From assembly GCA_963931865.1 (NCBI GenBank), contig OZ007510.1, positions 11,361,698 through 11,425,697 of the forward strand: a stretch of 64,000 bases of DNA, read 5' to 3'. Below the pieces are notes generated by a model that saw only the letters and a list, made by a program, of their open reading frames with translations, was not told where the DNA came from and ran no database searches. Positions within the stretch are counted from its first letter, which is position 1. Each line of letters begins with the position of its first letter. Shown one piece after another: positions 33,482-46,300 of the stretch. Origin of the DNA: Axinella damicornis (taxonomy: Eukaryota > Porifera > Demospongiae > Axinellida > Axinellidae). The translations under genes and the position numbers were made by a program.

Positions 33482-36160
33482 CCTGTGACTATAGTTACTT
33501 CGTTTTCTATACAATCTTTCATGTCCTCAACATATGTCCCACTATTCCCGTCCCCTGCATACACACTTGCACATACAAAATTAAAGACGGCAGAGCAGCA
33601 ATTGTATGATGGACAAAATGGAGGCGAATTCCACTCTCTTCCAGGGCTGCATATCACTGTTTGAACATGGCATTGATCCAGGCCACCTGGATAATAATAC
33701 CCTGCGCAATTTCTGTAACAACAACTGCTCTAATGAACTCGTGGATGTGATAACTCGACTCAAAACTGACTGTGGGTCTGCCGGTAACATTGTAAGTGAT
33801 GAGTAAAAACATGAGTTCATCTAATTAAGGAGGTCAATATATCTGGCAATCAAGTTATAGAAGTCATACTAGTTTGATTCCAGGTACATGGTCAGCACTA
33901 TACAAATTATACTGGGTAGACTGCATTGATATGTGACTGAAGCTTTGTCACTGTGGCATATAAGAGGATCGTGAAGGTATAGTGCCTGTGGGCCTCATGG
34001 TGCAGTGGCTAGGGCATGCAGCTAAAACCACCACATAGGTGCTGTTTATTTATTACCCCGTGCGCATGCGCAGCAGGGGGTAGAGTGATCGGTTTGTCTG
34101 TCAGTCTGTCCAGCGTCTGTCCACAGTCCAAGCGCGGTTTGAGCAGTGAAGGCCTTGTTGAAGGCTTATTTCAGGATAGAAGTGTCAGAATTCAGAAAAT
34201 ACTAGCGTCTACATAACTCACAGACCAGAGATCTACTCGAGAGGCTGAGAAAGCTGCGTGAAAGTCGTGCTTCTAATTTATACAACTTGACCACACCCAA
34301 TTTCTAACATTACTGCCACAACTTACGGTATCTCATTCTGCATGCTGACATCGCTGTAAATCTAGTGTGTATAATATCCATGAGCTAGCTCATCGTGCAT
34401 GCTGTATGAATAGGCCTATAGCTGTCAAGTCAAAGTTGCGCACGGGGTACATGCTCTGCTGAGCACCTCTAGTTTTTGCTATCCACTTCGTTCTCACAGA
34501 ATACTGAATCACTGTTTACACTTCTCATTCTACACATATAGCCTGATGTTACCCAATTGGGAGAGTTTCTGTCCCAATCCTGCAAGCACGGAGTGAAGAA
34601 CACATACTGCTTTGAAATTTGGAATGGCCTGTTTGACCCTCAAGGTGCCTCTACCACCATTCAGCAGAATTATACCGTAGGTCTTCCAACTCCACTGTGG
34701 CTCACACTACATGTACATGTAGATCTGTGATCAGAGGCAATCGTTTTTATACATGTGACGGAACAATCGGGTTAGGATGCCATCCCCAGAGCTTCTGATC
34801 CAATACATGGTTTGTATAAGTGCTCATTCGATGACCCACATCGTCCACATAAGCCTCGCTCTCTGGGCTCCCCTCTTTCTGTCACCCTTTTGCTGGTAGC
34901 CTTATTCCCAGGATGCGGCCTGGAAACAAGGCTATTTTGCTGGATGCATGAGTTGTTGCTGCATAGCTTGAGACTAGATAGCAGCCTCTTCCCAGGCTCC
35001 TTCCATTTTGGGGGATGACCCTTCAATCTTGTGCGATATTTTGCTAAAACAGAGAGAATGTGGGGGCAAAATGTATATGGTTCCATCTAGCCTCGTTCCC
35101 AGGTCACACAGAGTGCCTACTCTACATGACCTGGAATGAGGCTAGGTGCCATCATCATATGTGTGTGGTCACCAATAAGATTTTTTTTCTCTCAATTCTA
35201 GCAATGCATCCAGCAGTTCAACCCAACAACTTTTGTGTGCCCGAGCGGTTGCAAAGCGGTAAGTGTCTTGCAGTGGTTGCAGTGATATTGAAGTGCAGTA
35301 ACTACGTTGTGATTACATTGTTTTGTCACAAGACAGCTAGCTACTGGTGGTCTTACTGGCCGTTATTCATACAGCCAAGAAAATGCCGATGGTCCATGAC
35401 TCTTATTACTGTAGTAAACCGAGCTATTAGTGTAACTACTAGTACAATGTGTAGGGCATTGTGGAGCCAGCCTGATGAGACATCATAACATTGCAAGCAC
35501 ATGGCCTGCATGTGGTTGTCATGTGGTTACTAAGCGGTCCAGATGTCTGTGGACTGATGCAACACACTATGAGTTGTATAAGAATCTCAGACTACACTGT
35601 GGGTGTTAGGCTGAAGTTGACTTGCACATGCATGGTGTTTCTGCGCACTACATGATTCTGCATACCATGATTCCTGTTTGCCTTGAAAGATTGCTTGTAC
35701 CCCTTTACCTAGCCTCGATCCCAGGCTCTCTCCTCAAAAAAAAAACGGGGGGGAGGGGGGGGGAGCCTGGGACAAGCCTACCCTTTACCTTGTACCTGTC
35801 TTGTAGACTACCTTGAACGTGTAACATCTTTGTAATGTGCAGGTTGAACAGTGGGTGTTGACAAACGTTGGCTGCTGCTACCGTGTTCCAGTTGATTATA
35901 ACCAACCTGAGTATGTGTCCACAGTCATGCATAATTGTGATCCCTTTCTGCAGACCATGTCAAAACATTTCATTCGACGTGGTCTGGAAATGAAGCTGTT
36001 ATTTAACTGCATGGGGGATTGCCGATGTGCACTACTCAAGTCAAGTTGCTTCAGATAGTGTATGAACAATGTTGTTTATATCCTTTGCAGTTCACTCGGT
36101 GCAACGTATTGGGAGATTTGTGGATTTAAGGAGCCAACACTATGTGCAAATGTGAGTTGA
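32742..36160 (+). CDS. Secreted 14-cysteine protein, copy B (unrecognised family)
   Basis: Six exons: 32742-32884, 33596-33791, 34542-34676, 35202-35258, 35843-35910 and 36091-36160 (669 nt, 222 aa). The signal peptide is MAAMRQLHVLLFALVAAGFV followed by LSEALP. Fourteen cysteines match copy A one for one, including SCKHGVKNTYC, VCPSGCK and NVGCCYRVPVDYN, with the last at TLC just before the end. Intron phases (2,0,0,0,2) are the same as in copy A. Exon 2 has a tandem acceptor (CAGAGCAGC) that would add or drop one residue. As in copy A, TGA follows GTGAGT directly. Sequence identity is low outside cysteines and exon 5, so the pair is old. I do not recognise the domain; an extracellular disulfide-rich role is inferred. 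Confidence 0.8.
32907..33031. mobile_element. TAGTCTCG hairpin element in intron 1 of copy B
   Basis: TAGTCTCGTTCCCAGACCCA to GGTCTGGGAACGAGACTA, 125 bp, flanked by TGTGGCTGC and TGTGGCTTC (8 of 9). It begins 22 bp after the exon 1 donor. Confidence 0.82.
33420..33480. repeat. (CA)n microsatellite
   Basis: About 30 CA units in intron 1 of copy B, ending 116 bp before exon 2. Confidence 0.95.
34897..34934. mobile_element. Minimal 38-bp TAGCCTTA hairpin, exact 9-bp duplication
   Basis: TAGCCTTATTCCCAGG pairs with CCTGGAAACAAGGCTA. TTTTGCTGG occurs at 34888-34896 and 34935-34943. This may be the smallest copy of the family here. Confidence 0.82.
35088..35144. mobile_element. TAGCCTCG hairpin element
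   Basis: 57 bp, flanked by GGTTCCATC (35079-35087) and GGTGCCATC (35145-35153), 8 of 9. It lies 57 bp before exon 4 of copy B. Confidence 0.8.
35710..35780. mobile_element. TAGCCTCG hairpin element, exact 9-bp duplication
   Basis: TAGCCTCGATCCCAGGCTCT to AGCCTGGGACAAGCCTA with an A/G-rich loop. CCCTTTACC flanks both sides. The partial paralogue at 30075 reads CCCCTTTACCCTAGTC without the element, giving an empty site. Confidence 0.88.
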
Positions 36161-36435
36161 TTAATTTTCATATGACAATAAACTGTTTTGATTATGTTAT
36201 GATTCCTGCAGTGATAACCACAAGATCTGCCCACTGAAACACAATGTCATGTTCTTCGTTGCCCCGAGTATGTAGTTTATATGACTTGATTTATCCCCCT
36301 GATTATTATTAGATGTGGTTACACATATGCGTTTTTATTCAAGTATTTTGTACCCCAGATTATTAATTTGATGATGTATCTGTTATACACATGTTAGCTG
36401 TATGGTTGACTTTGCCAACACATGCATCGATATAA

Positions 36436-36515
36436 TAGCCTCGTTCCCAGGCCTGCGCGCCATTTCGGTTGCACGAAAGAACGCCGAAACGGCGCGCGGA
36501 CTGGGAATGAGGCTA
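36436..36515. mobile_element. TAGCCTCG hairpin element
   Basis: 80 bp, GC-rich stem (GCGCGCCATTTCGG and CCGAAACGGCGCGC), flanked by TCGATATAA and TCTATATAA (8 of 9). Confidence 0.82.
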
Positions 36516-36785
36516 TCTATATAATGTACATTTGTATATACACCTAAACTGGCTGACATGGTCGACAGTCTTCGCATCCAATTGGCCCTTGCAGGGCCAA
36601 TCAACGTTTGATGTTGGGCAATTGGCATGAGTGGTAAGAGCAATCATTGCAAGAGGTCTTGGATTTGAAAGATGGGCTGCGCTTCATGATGGCTCAGGAT
36701 TCAGAAGTGATGTGTATGAGAACTTTGTAGGGAACAAGCAGTCCCATGGTGCCATTCTGCATGACCATGTATGGACAAACTAGTC

Positions 36786-36903
36786 TCATTCCGAGACCCA
36801 AACAACCCCGGCCATGCAGCGAGGATGGCTTGCAGTATCACTCACAGGTGATGCTGCTAGCGACCCTTGCTGGGGTTGTTTGCATGGGTCCGGGAACGAG
36901 GCT
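36786..36903. mobile_element. Diverged TAGTCTCA hairpin element
   Basis: CTCATTCCGAGACCCAAACA pairs with TGTTTGCATGGGTCCGGGAA...CGAGGCT. It is related to 32907-33031 (shared AAACAACCC stem). No duplication is evident. It lies in the spacer between copy B and FDXR. Confidence 0.55.
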
Positions 36904-37395
36904 GGGATGAAGAACTGACATTCAACTGTAGCCACCAATCTTAAGAGAGCTATAATCAGCGGAATTTGCATGTGAATTATTCTGATTTCGTACAAAGCCA
37001 ATACAGACAAAATTGAAGTGTCGATCTGTTTCGACCCTATTATTTTACCTCCGGGGTCTCATCAGTTGGCAGGGAGGTTGTTTGAATGTTTGGTTGTTGC
37101 ATCTTTGACTTGTTTGTTTATTGGTTATTGTTGTTCATTTTTGTAGTCAACTTGAGTTCAGTTTGTGCTTATTTTAGATCTATTAATATTTTGTTCAGCA
37201 TGAAGTCTAACTGCATGATTTGTAAGTGAACATGCAACCATAATAGAACTACAATCATGAATAATATTATTAGTAATACAACAATATATACAACGCATGC
37301 GCATATCATCGCCATATGTAACGTCACCTTAATTAATTGTAAATTAACTCTTTGCGAACACCGCCAACCAAAAACCAGGACGAGTGGAGTACTGC

Positions 37396-40300
37396 ATGCA
37401 TAGTCGCATGCTTCGTACCCTATTGCAGGGAGGCTTCCCTGCGCCTGCGAGTTTGGAACTGGCCCAATGTGCCAGTGCAAGTCGCTTGTCCTTGCTGCGA
37501 AGGAGTGCTGTGTCAGGAAGGTTAACGACTCAACGGCGACATTACTCTCAGGCGTTGCCGTCTGGCTCTGTGCTGAAGGTGTGCGTTGTTGGCAGTGGAC
37601 CTGCTGGCTTTTACACAGCCCATCAGCTGATAAAGGTAGGTTTTGCAGCAAACGTTGATAACAGCCTAACGGGTTAATAAACTTGGGTGGGCGTGGCCTG
37701 ATCGATATCGATCTGACCGGTGTCACAGGAAATTTCGTCGCCAGGAAAAATTGTCGCGGCGACGAAATTTCCTAGGATATACGGTCGCTCTAGTAAACGG
37801 AGCGACAGTATTTCCTAGGAATTATTGTAGCTCCCCAGGAAAATCGGTAGCACGCAATGGTGTGCCCAAACCAACGGTGACGAGATACAGGAACCGCTTA
37901 GAACAGTGATAAAGAGATAAAACATCAACGTTTGTACTGCCTGCAATGCCAAGATAGTTGGTTATTGTTCATGCAGGTACTTGTTTGGCACATGCACACC
38001 TGTTGATCGATGTTGTTCTTCCGATTCGACGGTAGATCGGTCCACCCTTTACCTTCGAAAAGAATCCTTCTATCCTTCTTGAGATTTTCAGGAGCATTTG
38101 AAATATGCAGGTACCTTAACAGTATGTCTTATTATCCTTGGTGCATCTCAGCGATGCAAACGTTTAGCTATGTTTGCACGTAGCTAACTGTGAGCGACGA
38201 AATTTACTGGGCGCTACAATAATATAATTCCTAGGAAGTACGGTCGTTCCGTTATACTAGAGCGACCGTTTACCCTAGGAAATTTCGTCGCCGCGACGTT
38301 TTTTCCTGGCGGCGAAATTTCCTGTGACACCGGTCCCGGATCCGTGCCCAGGCCAGGAGGTCAGACCACCCCAGGCTATGATGTCTGGATTTCAATCAGC
38401 TCTTAACTCTTTAGGGGCCAAATTCTTTCTCTAGGTCATTTTCAGTCTCTAGAACACTTAAACATACCTTAATCCCTGGCACTGCTGGGCTCGAAACTGC
38501 TCACACAGGCTATACTGAGCATATACGTGACTTAACCACACCCACCAATTAACAAGCTTGCAATCAAGCCTCCCGAGAAATGCCAACCTGCCGTAGCTGA
38601 AAAACGGGTGATGCATGCTGGAAATGGAGGCCCTACAAGGCAAGACAGCTACTTTCTAAGTCCATTTATGCCAAAAACGGCAGAAATGGCCCTCCCAGTG
38701 CCGACCAAGACCTTTCTATTGCGGAGCCCAGACACGGCCATGCTGTTTGCACCCTCCGGGTGCACCCACCCACCTCCCCCTGTCCCGCCCTTTCTGCTGT
38801 CGCAGAACCTATCTCCCAAGGACATTGCCGGATGTGACATCATGAATGAAGCTGAAAGTCTCATGACACCATTAGCAGGCGTCATTAGCAGGGAAAGGGT
38901 TAAAAAGTGCCATGATACCATATCCGATTTTCAAAATTAACGCTTCTACAAGTAACATGTACATGTAAGTGACTACCCCTTGACTTGAGGAGTGGTTGAA
39001 ATCTGTACGAAAATAAATTTCCCAGTCTGCTATTGTGTATGGCATCCTGAGCTTAGTATAACAGAGCAAGAATGCAAATTTTGGGGTACAAGTCACCGTC
39101 ACCCATTCATGTAGTAAGCGTCTGGTGTCTCCATTCTTTATGCTGTAAGTGTTAGCTCCTGGGGTTAGGAGTAGGGTTAGGGTGTCGATCTTCACCCCTG
39201 ACGTTGGTAAATTTCATGTGATACCACACGCTGTTCCCTTCTTGTTTCCTCAGTAGGAGAGCCTGTGATTTAGGAGAGCCTGTGATGAAGGCTATCAGTT
39301 TATCAACTCTTCCCTTGATTTGCAGCGCCATCCAGATGTCCATGTGGACATTTTGGAGAGGCTTCCAGTGCCGTTTGGTCTGGTCCGGTTTGGTGTTGCT
39401 CCTGATCACCCTGAAGTTAAGGTAACATAGAGCTTTTAAGTTGCAAAGCAGTAGATCACAGATCATAAGCAATCATCATGAAGGAGTGAAACAGTCGAAT
39501 TCCTTTCATACTCGCAACATCCACCATCATCTTGCAAACTTAGAGTTTTCATTGTTGCAGCATTAAAGTTTTGTCAAGCCCTCAAGAATCATGACGTTCT
39601 CAACCTGACACTTCTTTGCATCTTCTTTGTTGCAGAACTGCATCAACCAGTTTACCACTCTGGCCCAGTCCCAGAAATGCAGGTTCATTGGCAACATCTG
39701 CCTAGGGAAACAGGTCTCTCTAGCTCAGTTGAGACCCTTCTACCATGCCATAGTGATGGTAAGTGTTGTGTGTTACCATGGTGATGTTAGGTGTTGCATA
39801 TGTTACCATGGTGATGGTGGGTGTTGTGTTACCATGGTGATAGTATATGAGATGTTGCTGGTGGGTTAGCCTCATCTTATCCCCTTGCCCTCACCAGCTC
39901 TGTTTTCCACATATTTGACCTTTTGAACCAAGCAAAGAAGAGCTTGGGGGACACGGCCACGGGTGGATGCCAATAATACATTCATGCAATGAAACATTGG
40001 CATGGAATGTTGGTAATGTATTTGAATTAGAAAAGGAAAGTTGAAGAAGTCAAGTAAACAGCAAGATAGGGAAATCAGTGACTGTTTATGGTAGCTAATT
40101 ACATAGTATAATCAACATCATCTGTCAGTAATAGACGCTCATTTGTCTCCAAAAGTCTGTTCAAGACTTGAAAGTGTACTCTACCCTCTGCAGGCTTATG
40201 GTGCTGAAGATGATCGTGTGCTGGGGGTACCGGGAGAGGTCAGCACACTATAACTCAGTAGTGCGAGATTTTACCAATCATAGGACAGAATTGGACGTCT

Positions 40301-43300
40301 AGACAGGAAGTGAATGCCTTTAGAACACTTTTCATTCCAATCCGCATCTTCATTTTTGTAGGACCTCTCTGGTGTGTACTCTGCAAGGGCTTTTGTTGGA
40401 TGGTACAACGGACTCCCGGCTCATAAACACGTTGGTCTAGATTGTATTGTGACATGATGTGTAGTGGTTGGGCTACTGAACTCTAGCGGAGAAGGTTGGA
40501 AGCTGGCAGTTTGAGGTTGCAGGCCGTGGACAGGAGAAATTGATTTACACCTGTGAGCTGTTCTTAGACTGGTGAGAAACTTGCGCAAGAGATACTGCCC
40601 TTCAATATGCAACGTCCTTGTGTGTGGCTTGTGCAGGCTTTTGACTCAGAGGCTTGTGTGTGGAATATTAATGGTGACTGTTCGGATATGTGACCCCACA
40701 CCAAGCGAACAAGCACACTCCGGATCATGTTGGTTTCTCCTGTTATGCCTTTCATTTACCAGCTTCCAACCTCCTTCACAATTAAGGTAAGTATCATTCC
40801 CACCTTGAGATCATAATATCAAATCTGGAGGGGCTATATGTTAACTTCATTTGCAGGCAATAAGTGCTAATTTTCTCCCTCCCCCTCCTCTTCCCAGTCC
40901 TCCTCCCCGTCCTCCTCCCCCTCCTCCTCCCCCTCCTCCTCCCCCTCCTCCTCCACTTCCTCCTCATTTTCCTGCTCTCCCTCTCCTCCTCCTCCCCCTC
41001 CTCCTCCTCCTCCCCCTCCTCCTCCTCCTCCTCCCCCTCTTCCTCCTCCCCCTCCTCCACCTCCTCCTCCACTTCCTCCTCATTTTCCTGCTCTCCCTCT
41101 CCTCCTCCTCCCCCTCCTCCTCCTCCTCCCCCCCCTCCTCCTCCTCCCCCTCCTCCACCTCCTCCTCCACTTCCTCCTCCTCTTCCTCCTCCTCCTTATT
41201 TTCCTCCTCTCCCTCTCCTTCTCCACCTCCTCCCCCCTCCCCCTCCCCCCTCCTCGTCTTCCTCCCCTTCCTCCCACCCTCTCCTCATCCTCCTCTTCCT
41301 TCCCACCCACCTAGTTGAATCCAGACCTCTCTGGCAATGTAGCGGTGGTGCTTGGTCAGGGCAATGTCGCACTGGATGTGGCTCGCATGCTGCTCACACC
41401 AGTTGACCTGCTGAAGGTATAACAACATCCTGTCCAGCATTAACACACCAGTACAATGTTTGCCTGTAGCCATTTATTAGTGAAGTACAAGCAAAGGCAA
41501 AGTCTCATATCCCACACAAAAAGGGTTCATTAGAACAGATGTTAACAGTATCAATCTAGCCTCAAACCCAGGCGCGGAGTTTGGTTTGAGGCTATCAAGA
41601 TGTCCTGCACATTTGCTGAGTGTGTATGCTGATCAGACATTGTGGATGATGTACAGTTTAGGCCAGGAATTACTAATAACTGCCAATTGAGGGATTTCCA
41701 CTTCCTGTTTAGATGCTCAATGCAGCATTCTGATTGGTCAATCTTATGTTGTTGCTGTGGTCTACGAGCACTATTTGACAAACTGGTCATGTATTATTGC
41801 TTTCATGACGCATAATACATGTACGAATCAAACTGCTGTGTGCATCGTACAGCGGACGGACATCTGTCAGCATGCTCTGGACGTGATTGCAAGGAGCAGG
41901 ATCCAGCGGGTGCAGGTGGTGGGGAGGCGGGGTCCTCTGCAGGTGGCCTTCACCATCAAGGAGCTCAGGGAGATGACCAAGCTACGGGGGTGCAGGCCTG
42001 TGCTGGATCCACTCGACTTTGACCCTGTCAGAGACTTACTGAAAGGCACGTGATGATTACTCAGATAGCTAACTTTAATTAACCTCTTCAATCCTAGTGG
42101 ACTGTCCCAGTTTGTTGTAGCCTGTACTGAGACTTTCTTGCGCGCACATCAAGAGTATTGATGAATCTCTCACCAATGTAAATATGATATTGGATGTTCT
42201 GCTTGGTCAGGAGCTTATGAGTACAGCAACGCCACGGCAAGGAGTGTCCAAATAGCACACGGCAAGGAGTGTCCAAATAGCACACATCGTTGGAGTTGTT
42301 GTCAGCCTCAACAAAACTCCTCATACAATACGTATAAATAAAAAATTAAAATAAAAGAATATGTACATGCTATAAATCACGTTTTGCGTGAAAATCGCAG
42401 TTCAGACTGCAACGGGATGTATTTCAAAACTATACGAGGAGTTTATACACTACCTATTTGACAACACTTGGTTATAAATGCTTCTTCGTGGCACCATTGT
42501 CCATTCCTAAGGTGAATGTAATGTACAACATGTTTGTGTGGCAATGTAATGACGTGTAGCAGTGAAAGACTTACTGAATTATGTGTTGTACACAAATTGC
42601 AGGTTTACCAAGACCACGGAAAAGGTTATCAGAGCTGATGGTTAAAACTGCAGAGTAAGTGGCGCTCTGTAGCATCTGTACATAGATGATGTGTGCTCAG
42701 TTGGTTAAGGGAGGGAGGGAGGGAACGGAGTGAGGGAGGGAACGGAGTGAGGGAGGGAGGGAGGGAGGGAGGGAGGGAGGGAGGGAGGGAGGGAGGGAGG
42801 GAGGGAGGGAAGGAAGGAGGGAGGGTGGGAGGGAATGGAGGGAGGGAGGGAATGGAGGGAGGGAGGGAACGGAGAGAGGGAGGGAATGGAGGGAACGGAG
42901 GGAGGGAGGGAAGGGAGGGAGGGAACGGAGTGAGGGAGGGAGGGAGGGAGGGAGGGAGGGAGGGAGGGAGGGAGGGAAGGAAGGAGGGAGGGTGGGAGGG
43001 AATGGAGGGAGGGAGGGAATGGAGGGAGGGAGGGAACGGAGAGAGGGAGGGAATGGAGGGAACGGAAGGAGGGAGGGAGGGAGGGAGGGTGGGTGGGGGT
43101 GGGCAGGCAAGAGGGAGAAGGGAGGGAGGATGGGAGGGAGGGAAAGGAGGGAGGGAAGGGAGAAGGAGAATATAGAGAGGTTGAGGGAGGGAAGGAGAAT
43201 ATAGAGAGGTTGAGGGAGGGAGGTAGAGCGGTAGAAGTGGAGGAGAGGGGAGAGAAGAAGGAGGGGAGGGAGAGGGGTTTGTACCACGAGACATGTCAGA

Positions 43301-46300
43301 GCAAATGCTTATCGCTAGGCTTGTTGTGATGGATGTCTTTCTCTCATCCTCACAAAGTGAACAGAGGGAGAGATCAGAGGAAGAGAGGGAGTGGGGGCTG
43401 ACATTTCTGAGGAACCCCGTGGAGTTCATTGCAGACAGTGATCAGAGCAGCTGTGTCTCTGCCATCAGGATGGAGATAAACCAGTTAGAGGTAGTGTAAG
43501 CACTGGACACATTCCTGGGAACTTGTGATGGCCTCATTCCTAGGCTCCACCCCATGTAGTATACGTTTAAAAACCTGGGGCGAAGGTAGCCTCGTTCCCA
43601 GCCCACTTCCCAGTGGGTGTGGCCTCGGAACACGACTAGAGTGTAGGGACCCTGGCAAATCTACCTGCTGATTTTGTTTGCTAGTTGTTAGTGTATATAG
43701 AAGCCTGGTATCAAAGCTATCTGCTGCTGTACTTAGGTCATACTGTAGGCAATGGAATGGCCTTGGAATAAGGCTACTCCAGCCTCATTCCCATACTTTC
43801 AGAGGACTAGGAACAGGGCTAAGGCCATTTAACTCTAGTGTCTTAATTTGTTCGTGTGGGTGGGAGACAAGGCTGTGTGAAGTTCCGTGTATATGTCTGT
43901 ATTGTGCTCTATGTCGTGTACAGGGAGAGTGGGAAACTGCGAAAGCTGTGGGAACTGGGAAGTTTGAAGAAATGAAGTGCAGCATGGTGAGGGAAGTACC
44001 TCGGAATTGGTATTCCTAACAGCCAATATTTCACACAGGACCACGCAGTAGAATTTATAGTAACTGTTGCAATTTGCCTTGTTAGACAAATTGGGACCAG
44101 AATTTGTAGTACAGATCTTACATGTTAAATTGACCATCTTGGGAAGGGTTTCATTTCGGGGGGTAAATATTTGCTGCCGCCCCCCCCCCCCCCCCCCCCC
44201 CCCCCCCCCTTACAATTACCCAAGAAGTGTTATGTATGCAAGGCAACTCATGCTGCCCCTGCTTACTTTGCTTCCATTTCGTTCCCCCTTGAACAATTTT
44301 GAGAATGAAATGCTGTCGGGTAGAGTGTAGCACTTGTATTATGGTAGCAGAGATCAATGTTAGTGGTTGCGCTAGTTGCCTTCATGTTATACCACACCAC
44401 TAGACTGTAAACAGCTTACTAGCCAATCATGTTCCATTCTTGGAGGAGTACGAGTGTAGCGGCTCATAATCTATACATTAGGCCTGCTGGACTTGTGCAA
44501 AGATCCTTCACTTGTTGCCGAGAGTGATTCTAAGCAGCTGGCCAACAAGACGTGGCATAAGCCTAGTCTCAGTCCCAGACCCAACCAGCCTAGTAACCCC
44601 ATGCAGTGCACACTTTTAGTATCGAACATTATACTGGAAGTGATATGCACACTGAACGAAGGTCTGGGAATGAGACTAGTATAAGCGAAACATGCCACGC
44701 CTACTTGGAGGATAAACACAATGTCCTCCACCTCTGGTTTGCCCTCAGCAGTGCCTAACTGTGCAGCAGAGGAACTTCAACATCATCAGCGTTCGTCATA
44801 TTGCACACATACTATATTGTCTTCAGGTGCTGCGAAGTATTGGATACAAAACACTTCCAGTGGACGGAGATGTTCCGTTTGACCCCAAGAAGGGCATCAT
44901 CCCCAACAGCAGAGGCAAAGTGCTTGAAAGTGAGCTAGATGTGATGAAGTCAGCGTAATACATACCCATAATCTGTTTTTCTGTCTCTTTCATGATCTCT
45001 ACCAAGAGAATGAAGTGGTCAAAGGTGAGTAGCATATTACAGTTTATAGTTTTGACTACTCCTTTAAAAAGTCTGTGACCCATTGCACAATACAGTCCCC
45101 TCCCAACACTCACGTACACCCACATGTACATACAAACACACACATACGCACAAACATATGCACACATGTACACACCACATGCACCCACCACATATATACA
45201 TATACACCAAACGCAAACACCCACACATAGCCCAGTGTGTTGACACACCTGGGTTTAAGGCTAACACCACACACACACACCACCACCACCACCCACACCA
45301 CCACACCCCACACACCCCACACACACCCAACTGAATCATTGTCTGCTTCACCAATGTACTGTGTAGTATTCCATTCCCTGGCAGGCCTGTACTGCAGTGG
45401 TTGGGTGAAGACTGGCCCCGTGGGTGTCATTCTGACAACAATGGACAATGCCTTTGAGACAGCAGAACTCATCATACAAGATTTCAATGAAGGTACTCTG
45501 CTTGCATGAATACTATCAAACCGTGTTAATATTCAGAAATACCATTCTTCTCTTCATCTATTGAACAACTGGAGGTACCCAAGAGCACTTACCGGTACCC
45601 AGTGCACTGTTTACAGTAATATGGATGTGCATAGTTTGGAATAAACATGCTAAGCTGTGCATCCGTGTTGGACATCCTCAATTAAATTCAGCAAGCTTAT
45701 TGCCATCTATCGAGCGCAGAAATGCTGCAATTGCGATACACCAAATATCCTGGGTTCACCGACCCCAACCCTGACCCTTTCTCCAGCCATTGTCCTTCAC
45801 TTACACATTTCAGTGCTGCATGTTGCAACACCAATTAGCTTCCCTTGTATTCTCCAGTGAATGCTACAGTATGAACTTTGTGGGAAAGTTGTCGAACTTG
45901 TGGCTGGTAATTTGATCCAATTTACTCATTCTGTGTAGGCCACCTCCAAGATCCTTCTGAACAGCTGGACGTGGTTGACATGCTATCACATTTACCTGGT
46001 AAGATGAGGCAATTAGATCCTGCAACAGCCTGCAGCCATGCCTCGTCTTCCCTCCCTCACTCTTCTTCCTCCCCTTCCTCTCTTTCTTCCTCTCTCCCTC
46101 CCTCCTCCTCCCACTCCCTCTAATTGGGCATTGATTTGTCAATAGTGTTTTGCATGTCAGGGTCTGGAGCTAACTAGGCCAGACATTGTGTCATGGCTCT
46201 CATAGTTTATTCAGTTTTGCAAGTCATTGCAAAGTTGTCAACCAGTTAGGCAACCACCCAAACCCATGATATTACCTCCTCCTGTGTAACCATGGCTACT

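Noticed and set aside
40794..43429. Long proline/serine-, glutamate/arginine- and glycine-rich frames on both strands
   Set aside because: They are translations of polypyrimidine and (GGGA)n repeats inside FDXR introns.
43780..43822. Another TAGCCTC-type hairpin
   Set aside because: The arms are short and mismatched and no duplication flanks it; too weak to list as an element.
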